Shown here piece by piece: positions 1 to 10,095 of a DNA stretch of 16,705 bases. Source of the DNA: Ichthyophonus hoferi (Eukaryota; Opisthokonta; Ichthyosporea; Ichthyophonida; Ichthyophonidae); NCBI GenBank assembly GCA_002751075.1, contig NAOQ01000548.1, forward strand, positions 20,132 to 36,836, written 5' to 3'. Each line of letters opens with the position of its first letter. The first letter of the stretch is position 1. The position numbers and the translations under genes were made by a program. The notes below the pieces were generated by a model that saw nothing but the letters and a program-made list of their open reading frames with translations, was not told where the DNA came from and searched no databases.

Positions 1-130
1 TCAGTTTCTTAGAATTGATAAATGGCGGAGAAGTTAATATTCAAAGCGCATCAACTCCTACACAGAAAGGGCTAGTGTGAAAGAGGTAATAGCAAGATGA
101 AAAAAATAAAAAATGTAGTAAAATAAGGTA

Positions 131-160
131 TGATATAGCATGATATAACATACTATATCA
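131..160. repeat. Imperfect inverted repeat, 12-bp arms
   Basis: The arms tgatatagcatg (131-142) and catactatatca (149-160) are complementary except for one position, around a 6-nt loop. The core tgatatag recurs at 174-181. The run is AT-rich and may be simple-sequence decay; no function is implied. Confidence 0.5.
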
Positions 161-205
161 ATACATGATAATTATGATATAGTACGTTTTAGTACATTAT
201 AGTAT

Positions 206-229
206 GTTGTGTTATGTTATGTTATGTTA
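206..229. repeat. Short GTTAT pentamer tandem repeat
   Basis: About three to four copies of GTTAT in a row, followed by a degraded copy near 235-241. This is a small microsatellite without further context. Confidence 0.7.
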
Positions 230-2322
230 AAATAAGTTATGTTTGCCTCAGAAACCCAAACCTATCGAGAAAGGGAAACTGGCTTGCACTAGTTTGAAAT
301 ACTTTACGTTGAATGGTAAACTAAATACAAGTATAAACGCGATTAAACATTTAACGTGGATGGATCAGCTTATCAAGGAATTTTTTTGGAGTGTTCTAGT
401 GGGCCAATACTAGATAGGTCATGAAGGAATTGCTTTACTGTTCTTATGGTTAGGCATTGGGTAAACTATTTTTAGGTTCACGCAGATACTTTAATTCAGA
501 GTTGAATTTCCAGTTTATTTATTTCCAAATAATAAAGTCCATAATGCAAATAAAGCCATTCATGATGAGATTAAATAAACTGTGTGGCTTCATTATAGAC
601 CTAGCCGCCAATTATATTATCATTGTGACTGGTCCAAGTGAATATTATCGTCAGTATTTTAGTAGCTTCATTCAGTAGTTGAATGATAATAGTGGATTCA
701 TGGGATCGCTATACTTAATTGAATCTCAGAATTATTGAACTAAAATTTCTGGGAGAGACAAATCTTAAAAAATACCCAAAAACCAGTCTTTGAACATCAT
801 CACTGGGTTAGAAATACGAGTCTACTCAGGCAGGCCTAGATCATTACAGTCATTTGTTGTTGTTGTATTATTGTGGCTTTATTCATTGTAATAGATGCTA
901 TTCAAGGCCAGGATAATTAAATTAATATATCCAGGGAATGAAGCCATTATCAGTTAGAGACACGGTCTAATCGGTTATCAACTCATTCCGTTTATAATTA
1001 TTAAAGAGCCAATTAGATTGGAGAGCACATTATCAGTGACATTAGTTTACATACAAAAACTCTAGGTGTCAAATGAGATTAAATATAGTATATGGAAATA
1101 TACAAACATAGGAATAGGATAAGTTCTTCAACAGTCGATATATGCTATATAGGAATATCTTACAAACTACACATTTAAATCTCAATCTAAAGCAAGCTTT
1201 CCTTTCTTCCCTCTTCAATATATGCATTAACCGACTTTGCAGTTTCTTTAATTTTTGAGTAAACTCGTAACCGAGTTCACTAAGAATTCCACAGAAAAGC
1301 GTGAAAGTATGCAATGTTTTTGAAAATGCACTCCTTGAACGATCCAATATATACACTAGATTAAGCTATATTAGACATTTCGCATAAAAATCATATATGA
1401 ATATAGACACATACTTATCTTCAAAGTGCATTTATTCAATCATATCCTCTATTTATAATTTACATTTTTTAATTGATACAAATTATATAATTAAGATTAT
1501 TTATATATATTGGAAGCAAGAAAAACATTTCGTTTTATACTAATACTCTAAACATACTCATACTTTTCATAGTTCATTTAATTATGAATTTACAAGTAGG
1601 TCTTACTAATCTAACGCAGTTAGAATGACCATCTAATAGGGAGAGTTTAATTCATAGCCTACTATTTTTGGCTTGCATCCCAAACAATTTTAATCACAGA
1701 AATGAACCAGCAAGATTTTGAGGGTACATTTATGAAATATTGTTGCCATACTTTTCCAATTTCTGGAATAGCCTATTACAAATGTGAAATGGGGTGAGAT
1801 TCATGTGTTTATAATAATGAGCTGCAACACTTTGGCTTAAAATCAATTCTTCATAGATATAATTTAGCCTCCTCTGCTTCATAAGCCATTTTGGACGTAT
1901 AAACAGGATACACAGTGTAACAGGCTATGTGAAAGCCATTTTTCTTTGGGATTAAAGGTGTTTTGGTAGTTAATACTAGAAATCAATTATCCTGCAATAG
2001 AAAATAAATTATTCAGTTTGTCGTTTCTATTTATTTCAACCATGCATATTATTCATACCCCTGGGAATCTAGATTTATCAATAAACAAATACATAAATAA
2101 TATACATAGGGCACATGGCTTACAGGTTATTCTATACATAGGTCAGTTAAATCACACAGCATTACGTAAGGTTGGCATGAGAGACCACCCACGTGTTGAC
2201 AAATCAAATTACACCTATGACTAGGGCAAGAACATTAGTTTAATAAATAAATGAAAATTAGAATTGAGTCGGTTTTCTTCGGAAATAAATATAATTATCC
2301 ACTACAAAAATGTTAAAAATAA

Positions 2323-2358
2323 AATAAAATAATATAATAATAATAATATTATTTTATT
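2323..2358. repeat. Perfect AT-only inverted repeat, 13-bp arms
   Basis: AATAAAATAATAT at 2323-2335 is matched exactly by its reverse complement at 2346-2358, with a 10-nt ATA-rich loop. The arms are low-complexity, so formation from simple repeats is likely. It lies about 300 bp upstream of the SmF start. Confidence 0.6.
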
Positions 2359-2662
2359 GTACATTATTATGATAAAAGTCATATTAATGGACCTAATTAT
2401 GATTAATTAATATTAATAACCTATAACATGTAAGGAAAGGCGATTAGCTCCCTACAAGGACTAAAACGTCGATCAAAATCTATCTACACTCACCTTCTAG
2501 TGCTGATAATAAAGGTTTAGGGAGACCAGACAGATTTTACTTTTACCCTATCCGTTTCCATTACTTTTTCCTATATCTACCTTATAATTAACATTTCTAA
2601 GGTTTAATATAGGGTTTAGTATAGCATACTTTACATATTATATAATATATAAAGCTACAGTC

Positions 2663-4331
2663 ATGTCTGTAAGTGGTTGGAATATACTGGGAAATAGATC
2701 CATATTATATATAAATATATACATATATGTCCAAGTCTTACGCTTGTTTTTTATCACCTTTATTTTGACCTGTTTATTCAGTATTATAGATAGTAACTCA
2801 TTAGTTATAAATTGTGTTGTGAGTGAGATTATCATTTTACTTTCTTACTTGCTCCTATTTCCTTTTTCACCTACACTACTACTACTTACTTTTTCACTTA
2901 ATTCCTGCTACTATACTTTATTAATTTCTACATAGACACCCACACCCACTCATACTTGCCTCTCCTATTGCTTTTTGGCCCCACCTCCTTTGTTCTCTCC
3001 TATATGTATCAGGATGTGTACACATCATTAAGAACCTTGCATCTACTTTCACCGCATACTATATATCCATTGTTTTATTTTGTGTATTTAAATGTTTTAA
3101 GGTCAGCTAATAATTATTATTTTATTTATTATTTTACTGTAGTCGAGGGAGGGTCTAGTGGTTATATTGAAGGATTACAGTCGACACTTTATTTATTTAA
3201 AATTTATACAATAATTTTCTTTACCTATTTAAAAAAACTCACATAACTGCAAATTTGTGAAATCAATAAGGTCTTTTGTGTATTAAAATATGCAGTTACC
3301 ACTTACCTCCCCTTGAAAACATATACAAACACTGTTTTACGTCTATTTTTTACTACAATATATGTATACTAAGTGTAGATCAGATTCAGTTACCCATTTC
3401 TACTCATAACAATGCATCGTATAGCAGATACATAACATTAATTATTACATTCTCCTCTCCTCTACTTATACTAATGTTATTCTACCTACCCACAGACTCA
3501 ACTTTGCAATCCTAAGCCCTTCCTTACTGAGTTGACTGGTAAGGCTGTCATCTGCAAGTTGAAGTGGGGCATGGAGTATAAGGGCTACCTTGTATCTGTG
3601 GATGGTTACATGAACTTACAGGTGAGAAGGACTGCTTATTCGTGTATATGCACACACACACACACATATATATATATACATCCACATACATACATACATA
3701 CAGCTTTCTCGTTCTTTTTTTCTTTTTTTCCTCTTAGAACATTTTCTTTTTTCCTTTCCTACCTCTTTCTCTATCTACTACCCAATAGTTAATACTTATA
3801 TCCATATCCCATAGTAACCATAGTAACCATCTTCCTCTACAGCTAGCCAATACGGAGGAGTGGATTGACGGAGCCATGGCTGGTAACCTTGGCGAGGTTC
3901 TCGTAAGGTGAGCACTAGTTGTAGAGTCTATCTAACAGCATCTCCTTCCTACTTATCTAATTATTGATGTGTCATTTTCCTATTCTTTTCAACCTACACT
4001 CACCTATGTATTCTATCTTTCTCCGTTTAGTTTTGAACACTGTATGTGGTTTATCTATTAGACCCCTGTCGTATATTTTATCAGCTTATTTTGTATATAA
4101 TTTATCACACTTTATCTCTAACCTAACATCTCTATCATAGATAACTATATGCATACCAATGAGTATTTTTTGCATTCACCTATACATCTCACCTTACTCA
4201 AAGAAATAAATTACCATACCCGCATAGCTCTGGGCTGTAATTATGGCACCCTTCCTAATCTTAACCCTCCCTTCAGATGCAACAATGTGCTTTACATTCG
4301 AAAGGTGGAGGACAGCCCTACAGAGGAATAA
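2663..4331 (+). CDS. SNRPF: Small nuclear ribonucleoprotein F (SmF), four exons, complete
   Basis: SmF is one of seven Sm proteins that form the ring around the U-rich site of U1, U2, U4 and U5 snRNAs in the spliceosome. Coding exons are 2663-2668, 3496-3621, 3843-3907 and 4277-4331, giving 83 residues (human SmF has 86). The Sm1 motif spans about residues 17-49 ([20 protein letters not shown]) and Sm2 about 60-74. Sm2 carries R66-C67-N68-N69, the SmF signature; LSm6 has RGNN at this place. The NPKPF N-terminus and the LANTEE stretch also match SmF. The acidic C-terminal tail is shorter than in human. Junctions: gtaagt/cacag, gtgaga/tacag, gtgagc/ttcag; the third splits codon R66. Exons 2-4 are certain from conservation. 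Exon 1 (ATG TCT) is chosen because it precedes a perfect gtaagt donor in the right phase and gives MS before TQLCNPKPF. Confidence 0.93.
2669..3495 (+). other. SmF intron 1 (827 nt), no gene seen inside
   Basis: This is the largest SmF intron, inferred from the two-codon first exon. It is rich in T and C on the coding strand, especially from 2840 onward. Open frames here come from that bias and contain no domain. I saw no C/D snoRNA box pair. The acceptor is cctacccacag at 3485-3495. Confidence 0.6.
3651..3702. repeat. Compound (CA)n-(TA)n-(CATA)n microsatellite
   Basis: A CA run (3651-3666) passes into a TA run (to about 3679) and then CATA units (3685-3702), inside SmF intron 2. It is followed at 3708-3733 by a T-rich tract ending in a decoy CTTAG, well before the true acceptor at 3841-3842. 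Confidence 0.85.
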
Positions 4332-4352
4332 AGTGCTAATAATATAAATAAA
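4327..4352 (+). terminator. Candidate polyadenylation signals of SmF
   Basis: AATAAA occurs at 4327-4332, overlapping the stop codon, and again at 4347-4352. The second is better placed for a short 3' UTR. These are matches to the animal/fungal hexamer only; no cleavage site can be read from the sequence. Confidence 0.4.
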
Positions 4353-4518
4353 CATTATGGATAGGCGTCCAAGAAACACCAAATATTATGTGATACTACT
4401 ATACATATTATGCAGTATTATGTGTATGTTAAGGCTTTTTATCTCTACTCTCTCTCAGAGGTGGCAATTCTTGATGCACATATTTTACGGGTATTAGGTT
4501 TATCTACATATTATAAGT

Positions 4519-4590
4519 TATTATACACCCTACCGTATGTCTTACTATATACCCTATTATATACTGTACTATATACCTTATTATATATGC
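4519..4590. repeat. Imperfect TATATACC-type tandem repeat
   Basis: Several degenerate units of the form actatatacc-ctattatat follow one another, best seen as two ~25-nt copies at about 4544-4589. The repetitive reading (LLYT units) in one frame is a product of the repeat, not a protein. Confidence 0.55.
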
Positions 4591-6312
4591 CAACAGTTAA
4601 GCAGACCCTTTTTGTATGGCCATGACTATGCACCTATATACCTGGTATCAGGAAGTAGACTGGATATCTGGGTGTTTATAACTAACGTGTTTATCTACTG
4701 TCATATATTTGCCCCAATCTTGAATGAGGTTCATCTTATCATGTCTCCAGCCTAGCCAATCATGACTGATAGGTCCTACCTTGGTATTATGGTAGACCAT
4801 TCGTTAGCTATTATTATCAACCAATAATAGTCATTCACATAGCTAGTTACCTAGATAGTTAAGCCAATCACCCATGCCCTTACTCCATCACGGCAACCTA
4901 ATACCAAGCAGCCCCAAATAGAAATCTAGGCTCATCCCTCTGTTATATATGTAATCTACACTCGCACAAGGTAGAGACAAAGTTTGCTCAGAAACCTGTG
5001 CTCAGAAGTATTGGTTGTATTTAATGTGTAAGCTGGGTGTAGGTAGGCAGAAGTAGATTAAGACCCACAGAAGATGCTTTGGGAAGATATTAATAGGCAT
5101 TCACTATGTTTGTGTTGTGTTAACTATACATGGGCTTTGTTTATAAATTATGCTTAATAACATTAACCTAAGGTATTGGGCGAGTAGGGAAGTAGATATA
5201 GTATGAGAGGCTTCTGTCAAAATATGAAACATCAGGAACTACAATACAGCACATGGCTGTATATTTATATGCGTGAAATTATATTTTTTCTGCATGCAAT
5301 AGAGACAGAAATTGTAGTGGTCTACATACATATACGCTATAGTACACGTAACTATATTTCATATATTCTGTCAGTTGCACAGGTACACAGTTGAAAACTA
5401 AGATAAAAAGGACGAAGGAACATCAAATACTAAGAGTAGGCAGGTATGGCATTTAATAGTAAAACCAATCCTACTGAGCCATTGGATTAATCTATCGTTT
5501 AAAAGCTGCTCCGTTATTTGATTGGATAATAACACTTAGTTAAAAGTCAATGCGGGCACCTAACAATACTTTTCTATCGAGGGTACAACTACTAACATAA
5601 TGTCTTACATATTGTAGTGGGCCACACAGTGTTTCTAGTTCTGATAACACCTGATTCTCCTTGGGATTAAGTAGAAAAGTGCGTGAATGTATGCTATATT
5701 CCTTATATACTACACAACTGTCTTGTTTGTAGTGTATTTAGTACTCGTCTCAGTACCAATATAGCATTATACAGTGCATGCGATTATACGAACAGAATAT
5801 CCCATGCTACTCATTCCGAGTTGATTAAAAGGTATACAAATACATGGAACCATTACTACCTCTACACTACATTCATTTTTTTTTCACACCACAAATTATT
5901 TTTAAATACAGCCCAACCAATCTCACATTCTTAACCTCTCAGGTGGTTGCCACCATCTCATAGTACCATAGGGAGTGTTTATTACTGGTAGCAGTCATTA
6001 AGGTACACCCGGGTATTCTTGTTAATCACATGCTAGTATAATTCTGCTAGACAAACTAATGCTGACTCCGGTTTCGGCTAAACCCTACATATAGATATAC
6101 ATTACTATGGTTAGTATATAACGGCATGACATAGTAGAACACCTTAGAAACAACAATATAATAGCACTAACATATATATAGAGGATTCTCGAGCCATCGT
6201 GTATGCCTATATTATACCAAACAACGTCAAAGCCAGCTAAATTATAAAAAAATAGTATAAATTGACTATTATATTTACTAACCTATGAGACGGGGATAAT
6301 ATCGCACAACTC

Positions 6313-6411
6313 CATATACATATATATATACATACATATCTACACACATACCTGTATATACACACGCATATCTGTACGCATACCTACATACTTACACATA
6401 CATACATACAA
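6313..6411. repeat. (CATA)n/(ACATAC)n microsatellite
   Basis: A roughly 100-bp run of TATATA, CATA and ACATAC units with scattered substitutions lies about 160 bp beyond the stop codon of the PGRMC gene, so it could fall in its 3' UTR. Confidence 0.8.
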
Positions 6412-6567
6412 TAGAAATCAGTTAGCCAACAACAGCACCAAATATATTCCCATAAGACTATAAAAGTATGCACGCCAATCATAGCATTAATAATTCACCA
6501 ATGGTTTGAGACCATCTACCTACCTGAAACTAATTTACAAGTCTTCCGTAACCTCTTTAGGCTCATC

Positions 6568-8741
6568 TCATTGGATGACCTTCTCATCAGCCTTCTCATT
6601 AATTGGTTCATGCTCTTTAACTAACCAACCAACCACTTCATATTTGGCATCAAAACTCTCTACCCAATCAGCTAGGGTGGACTTCTCCATTGAATTGAGG
6701 GTATCTGTTAATAAATAAGAATAGATAGAGTTACTGGCTGTAGTAGGAACTAGGTATGTATGCATATAATATATAGATATGCTGGTATATGCATGCAAAC
6801 TATTATAGCTCAATTCTAAAAGGAGTAGAAAAATAAAAAAATAAAAGTAAACAAAATTATATAACTCACTAGACAGTCTTGTATGTATACAATCATGTGG
6901 TCACCACACATACCGACACAGGCACAAATCATACCAACATTCATACATACATATATGTATGCATGTATGGATGGTGGTATATAAGAGCACAAAGATGTAA
7001 ACGTAAAACTATAACTCAATTATGTTTATATTTTCGTGTGTTAATGCGGGATTGGATCTATAGAAATATATACTTACTTACATACAGACCCAGCCACCCA
7101 CGTATAAACATATACACCTATACATATAAGGAAGGAACTACACGTCATCACCCTCCTTACCTAAGGTGTCCCATTCCATGGATATAGTATTTCCTGATAG
7201 ATCTCCCATAGCCAGTGCTCGGCTAGCATCATGTCCAGCAAACAATCCATAAGGCCCCTCTATGACGCAGCGACATTAGTGCATGATATATACATATACC
7301 ATACATAGGAATATAAATATACACAGATGCATATATTGGTCTAAGTATGTAAGGGGTAAGGGAGGAAAGATATAGTATAATGTAATACAAACAATGCAAT
7401 ACAATATATATGCTGGGCTAGAGATAATAATATTAAAAATTAAAAATTAAATAGTACATATTATTGACTATAAATCATATGTAGTGTTGACACCATTCCC
7501 TTCCCTGCAGAAGATAATACCTTTTTAAAATGATATACTACATATTCTTGGGTAATGTATATAACTTTTATATTAGTGTATGAAAGTATGGTTGTAATAA
7601 TAGGCATGGGATGAGGTTGGTAATATGGTTCCCTATATATAAATAAGGGGAATGACACCGGTACATGCATAAAATAAGAGAGAGAGATATATATATACCA
7701 GGGCCATAGAAGTTCTTTTTAGCTGTCACATCATAGACTTTCCCAGAGACACCTAGTGAGGATCACAGCCATTAGTATTGTAGGTGTAGTGTGCGAGGGA
7801 GTTGGAGAGAAGGGAGAAGGGAAACCACAGGCTACAATATGATAGTCGGATGCAACAGGAAGAAATTCACGTGTTATTCCCAGCAGGCTACACAGGAAGA
7901 GAGATTTAATTAGAAGGAAGTAAATGGTACACCACTATAAGGAATAAAGAAAGAACATGAACAAAAAGAATAAGGAAAGAATTGAACATAGTAACCGGGA
8001 CAGGGTTCATGGTCATTAATCAATATTACATTGAATATATATGAGTGAACAATACAAGACGGTAGGGAAAGAAAGAAGAAAGAGGCAAGAAAGAGAAAAG
8101 GGGGTATGATATTACCTAAGTATATCTTGGGATCTTCAACTCCATTAAACTTTTTAAGCTCCTCTAGAGTAAACGCCTTAGGTTCCACCTGCTCAATAAA
8201 GGATTAATCTTTACATCTCCTAACAGTATTATACTTCCATAGATATCTACTTGGCTCATTAAAACTATAGAGAGAAGACATAACTACCACTAACTAATAC
8301 ATCCTTTTTGTATTTTGTCTTCATTAGTCTTTTGGAATGCGTTTCCTCACAATTAAATCAATATACAAAATCACTAAATAAACAGTAAGACCTACATACC
8401 TTCCTTTCCAAACTAAACGAAGGTATAAACACAGGTTTATTTCTATGTCGAATACCTTAAATTCTCCTTATCCTATTTGATTATGCCTCTATACATCAAA
8501 TGCTATGAACTTTTAAACCCATTCATAAAAATATTTTTAAACTCAATTATTTGTTAGATTAAAAAAAAACCAAACCATTCACAGTCGTGTTTACCCATAT
8601 ATATACCTTTTCTTGGGGAGCATCCAGAATGATAGTCTTAGAATAATCCACAGGTGGAGTTAAAACCTTCTTCAACAGATAGATTATGATTACAGTCAAC
8701 ACAATGTTGACAGGAGTACATTGCCCACTTACCATATCCAT
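6568..8741 (-). CDS. PGRMC1: Membrane-associated progesterone receptor component / Dap1-type haem-binding protein, five exons, complete
   Basis: PGRMC/Dap1 proteins bind haem in a cytochrome b5-like fold and support cytochrome P450 enzymes such as sterol 14-demethylase in the ER. Exons in order of transcription: 8741-8607, 8188-8116, 7752-7699, 7259-7161 and 6704-6568, giving 165 residues. Residues 11-27 (VNIVLTVIIIYLLKKVL) form a single membrane anchor, followed by a hydrophilic linker. The b5-like domain begins near 50 (FTLEELKKFNGVEDPKIYL), followed by GKVYDVT (73-79) and FYGPEGPYGLFAGHDASRAL (84-103). Y85, Y91, K141 and Y142 align with human Y107, Y113, K163 and Y164, so the haem-ligand tyrosine is kept and there is no b5-type histidine pair. 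The start is the ATG at 8741-8739; a second in-frame ATG is at 8735-8733. Introns are 418, 363, 439 and 456 nt. In animals this family is PGRMC1/2, in fungi DAP1; the symbol is given by family only. Confidence 0.93.
6705..7160 (-). other. PGRMC intron 4 (456 nt)
   Basis: The donor is gtaagg and the acceptor ttaacag on the minus strand. The + strand is A/G-rich around 6812-6855, so the coding strand is pyrimidine-rich. A perfect 16-bp palindrome CATACATATATGTATG lies at 6946-6961 within CATA repeats. No gene is seen. Confidence 0.75.
7260..8115 (-). other. PGRMC introns 2 and 3 flanking the 54-nt exon 3
   Basis: Intron 2 (7753-8115) and intron 3 (7260-7698) flank a short exon at 7699-7752. 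Donors are gtaata and gtatat; acceptors are ctcactag and gtcatag. Minus-strand TACTAAT, about 20 nt before the intron 2 acceptor, and CACTAATG, about 20 nt before the intron 3 acceptor, are good branch-point candidates. The + strand of both introns is purine-rich (for example 8060-8103). Nothing else is recognised. Confidence 0.7.
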
Positions 8742-9672
8742 ATTGCTGATTATTATTTTTCCCTTGTAGAACACAGATACTTTCTAAGAATGACAGGCAT
8801 AGTTTCTGCCTTATATATCGTAGCCTAGATAATGTAGTGATCGATATTTATATTAATCGCATATTTCTGTAGGATTAGGTTCCAATAGAATCTTTCATAG
8901 TCATGGAGTATCTTCATATTTGCATAGAATAGTTCACTGTTTTGCATGACTTTTTTAGACCAGCGAATCAAACATTAGATAGAGTCTGCTTGTAGGCTAT
9001 TGATTGGCACACAACAATCACATCATTTATAGTCAATAAGTAGTGGTTAACATTACAGATTGTTTTTGAATGTCATTGCAATCTGCAGTGAAATTTGTTT
9101 GAGGGTACACGGAAGACAGTAGAGAAGGCAACGCTCCTTCGCCTACACATTAACAGTCCTTAATTAATAGAACCCGGAAAACATTGAGATAATATAGGAT
9201 AGCCAACATATGAGAAGACATTTTAAATCTCTGGTGACCTAACATTAATAAAACCAAACCATCATTTTAGCAGTGTTGGCAATGTACGTATATCCTATGT
9301 ACAATACGTCCATAGTCCAACCCTTATAACCAGTGCCTTTTCATAGCTTTAAAGACTATAGCCAAGTTTCAAGATATATATGAATATATGTATATATATT
9401 ATAGCAGATGTGTCAATAATTTGTTATTCCTTTTACCATCTACAGGGAATTATTATGTTATAATCTAAATTTTTTTAATATGATCTAAAAAACTGTCTAA
9501 TCAGAGGCCTTTACAAACCTTCCAAAAAAGATTTCAAAATCTGATTCGAATAAGCAACTGTATGAAAAATGTATCTGATTTGACTCATATTTGCATTTCC
9601 ATTAGTTTAGTAGATCCATCTATTAAATTATATTCTTTTATTGACATTTTTATTTAATAAAACATATAGTAT

Positions 9673-9713
9673 ATTTGCGCTTTTCTGCTAAAGCACGCGT
9701 ATAAGCGCCAAAT
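9673..9713. promoter_or_regulatory. Inverted repeat with E2F-like and ACGCGT motifs
   Basis: ATTTGCGCTT (9673-9682) faces AAGCGCCAAAT (9703-9713), an inverted repeat with one bulged base. The right arm read on the minus strand contains TTTGGCGC, which matches the E2F consensus TTTSSCGC. ACGCGT at 9695-9700 in the loop matches the fungal MCB element bound by Mbp1-type factors. Binding is inference from motif match; CG-containing words are rare in this AT-rich gap, which makes the cluster stand out. Confidence 0.3.
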
Positions 9714-10049
9714 GTATATAACACAGGCAAATGGCTGAGCCTAATATGGTTAGTAAAATAGTTAAAAAGTAAAATGGAATTGTTGTATCAGTGATACAAA
9801 TTGAGTTTAAAATAGCAATAGACATTGAATATTAAAAATAAACCATTTAATTTAATTTTAAACATACAACTATCATGATATAGTATGACCATGTTAGGCA
9901 ATTAGGTGCATAAAGGTTAGTGTTAGCTAATTACTTTTGGCCTCGGAATGATAAGATATATTTCTATTTAATTTGTATAAGAATTATTAGAGAGTTATTT
10001 TGTATTGTAGTTGGGCGGATTAGCGCCTATATCAAGCCTCTATGTCACA

Positions 10050-10057
10050 TATAAATA
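10050..10057 (+). promoter_or_regulatory. Possible TATA box of the V-ATPase a gene
   Basis: TATAAATA lies 39 bases before the ATG at 10096. A start site about 30 bp downstream of it would leave a 5' UTR of roughly 15 nt. Such strings are common in AT-rich DNA, so support is weak. Confidence 0.25.
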
Positions 10058-10095
10058 CATACAATATATACATATTTTCCAATTAATTATAGAAC

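Larger units (their letters stand above)
1..2662. other. Non-coding or unassigned stretch upstream of SmF
   Basis: I find no gene I can support here. Open frames are short and none resembles a known family; the minus-strand frame at 1069-1356 has no recognisable domain. The stretch is AT-rich and, unlike the rest of the window, almost free of (CATA)n and pyrimidine repeats. Structures seen are a tgatatag-type inverted repeat at 131-160, a GTTAT pentamer run at 206-229, a short TTG run near 854-866, a protein-like fragment ending at 2223 (reported as a finding) and an AT-only hairpin at 2323-2358. The promoter of SmF should lie in the last few hundred bases. A TATATAAA string at 2646-2653 sits only ten bases before the SmF ATG, too close to act as a TATA box for a transcript that includes that ATG. 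Confidence 0.5.
4332..6567. other. Gap between converging SmF and PGRMC genes
   Basis: This 2.2-kb stretch separates two 3' ends and should contain both 3' UTRs. I find no conserved coding segment, tRNA or other RNA gene. It holds imperfect ~25-nt repeats rich in TATATACC (about 4519-4590), a perfect 8-bp hairpin at 4808-4830 nested between 10-bp inverted arms at 4780-4789 and 4899-4908, and a (CATA)n microsatellite at 6313-6411. Open frames near 5203-5394 and 5683-5934 read as random AT-rich sequence. No clear AATAAA was found for the minus-strand gene; AATATAATAG-like strings on the minus strand near 6265-6276 are only weak candidates. Confidence 0.55.
8742..10095. other. Divergent intergenic region between PGRMC and V-ATPase a genes
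   Basis: This 1354-bp gap separates two genes transcribed away from each other and must hold both promoters, unless 5' UTR introns place them elsewhere. No coding segment or RNA gene was recognised. Strand bias seen in the introns is absent here. Notable pieces are a hairpin carrying GCGC cores with ACGCGT in its loop (9673-9713) and a TATAAATA string at 10050-10057. Confidence 0.6.

Noticed and set aside
1069-1356. 95-codon minus-strand open frame
   Set aside because: No domain, no homologous feel, no splice or start context; long open frames of this kind are expected in 2.6 kb.
2646-2653. TATATAAA as the TATA box of SmF
   Set aside because: It is ten bases before the ATG; a start site about 30 bp downstream would exclude the start codon.
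3496-4331. Calling the first gene LSm6 instead of SmF
   Set aside because: The Sm2 motif reads RCNN and the Sm1 region [12 protein letters not shown], both typical of SmF; LSm6 has RGNN and KLNSGVDYRG.
6879-7187. 102-codon plus-strand frame across PGRMC intron 4
   Set aside because: It lies in an intron antisense to a certain gene and consists of CATA/CACA repeat readings.
6568-8741. Calling the minus-strand gene an ordinary cytochrome b5
   Set aside because: It lacks the HPGG haem-histidine motif and has the FYGPEGPY block and KY pair of the PGRMC/Dap1 family.
8742-8774. Extending PGRMC exon 1 upstream to a start at 8774
   Set aside because: The codon at 8774-8772 is GTG. The first ATG in the frame is at 8741, in a good context (ATGG).
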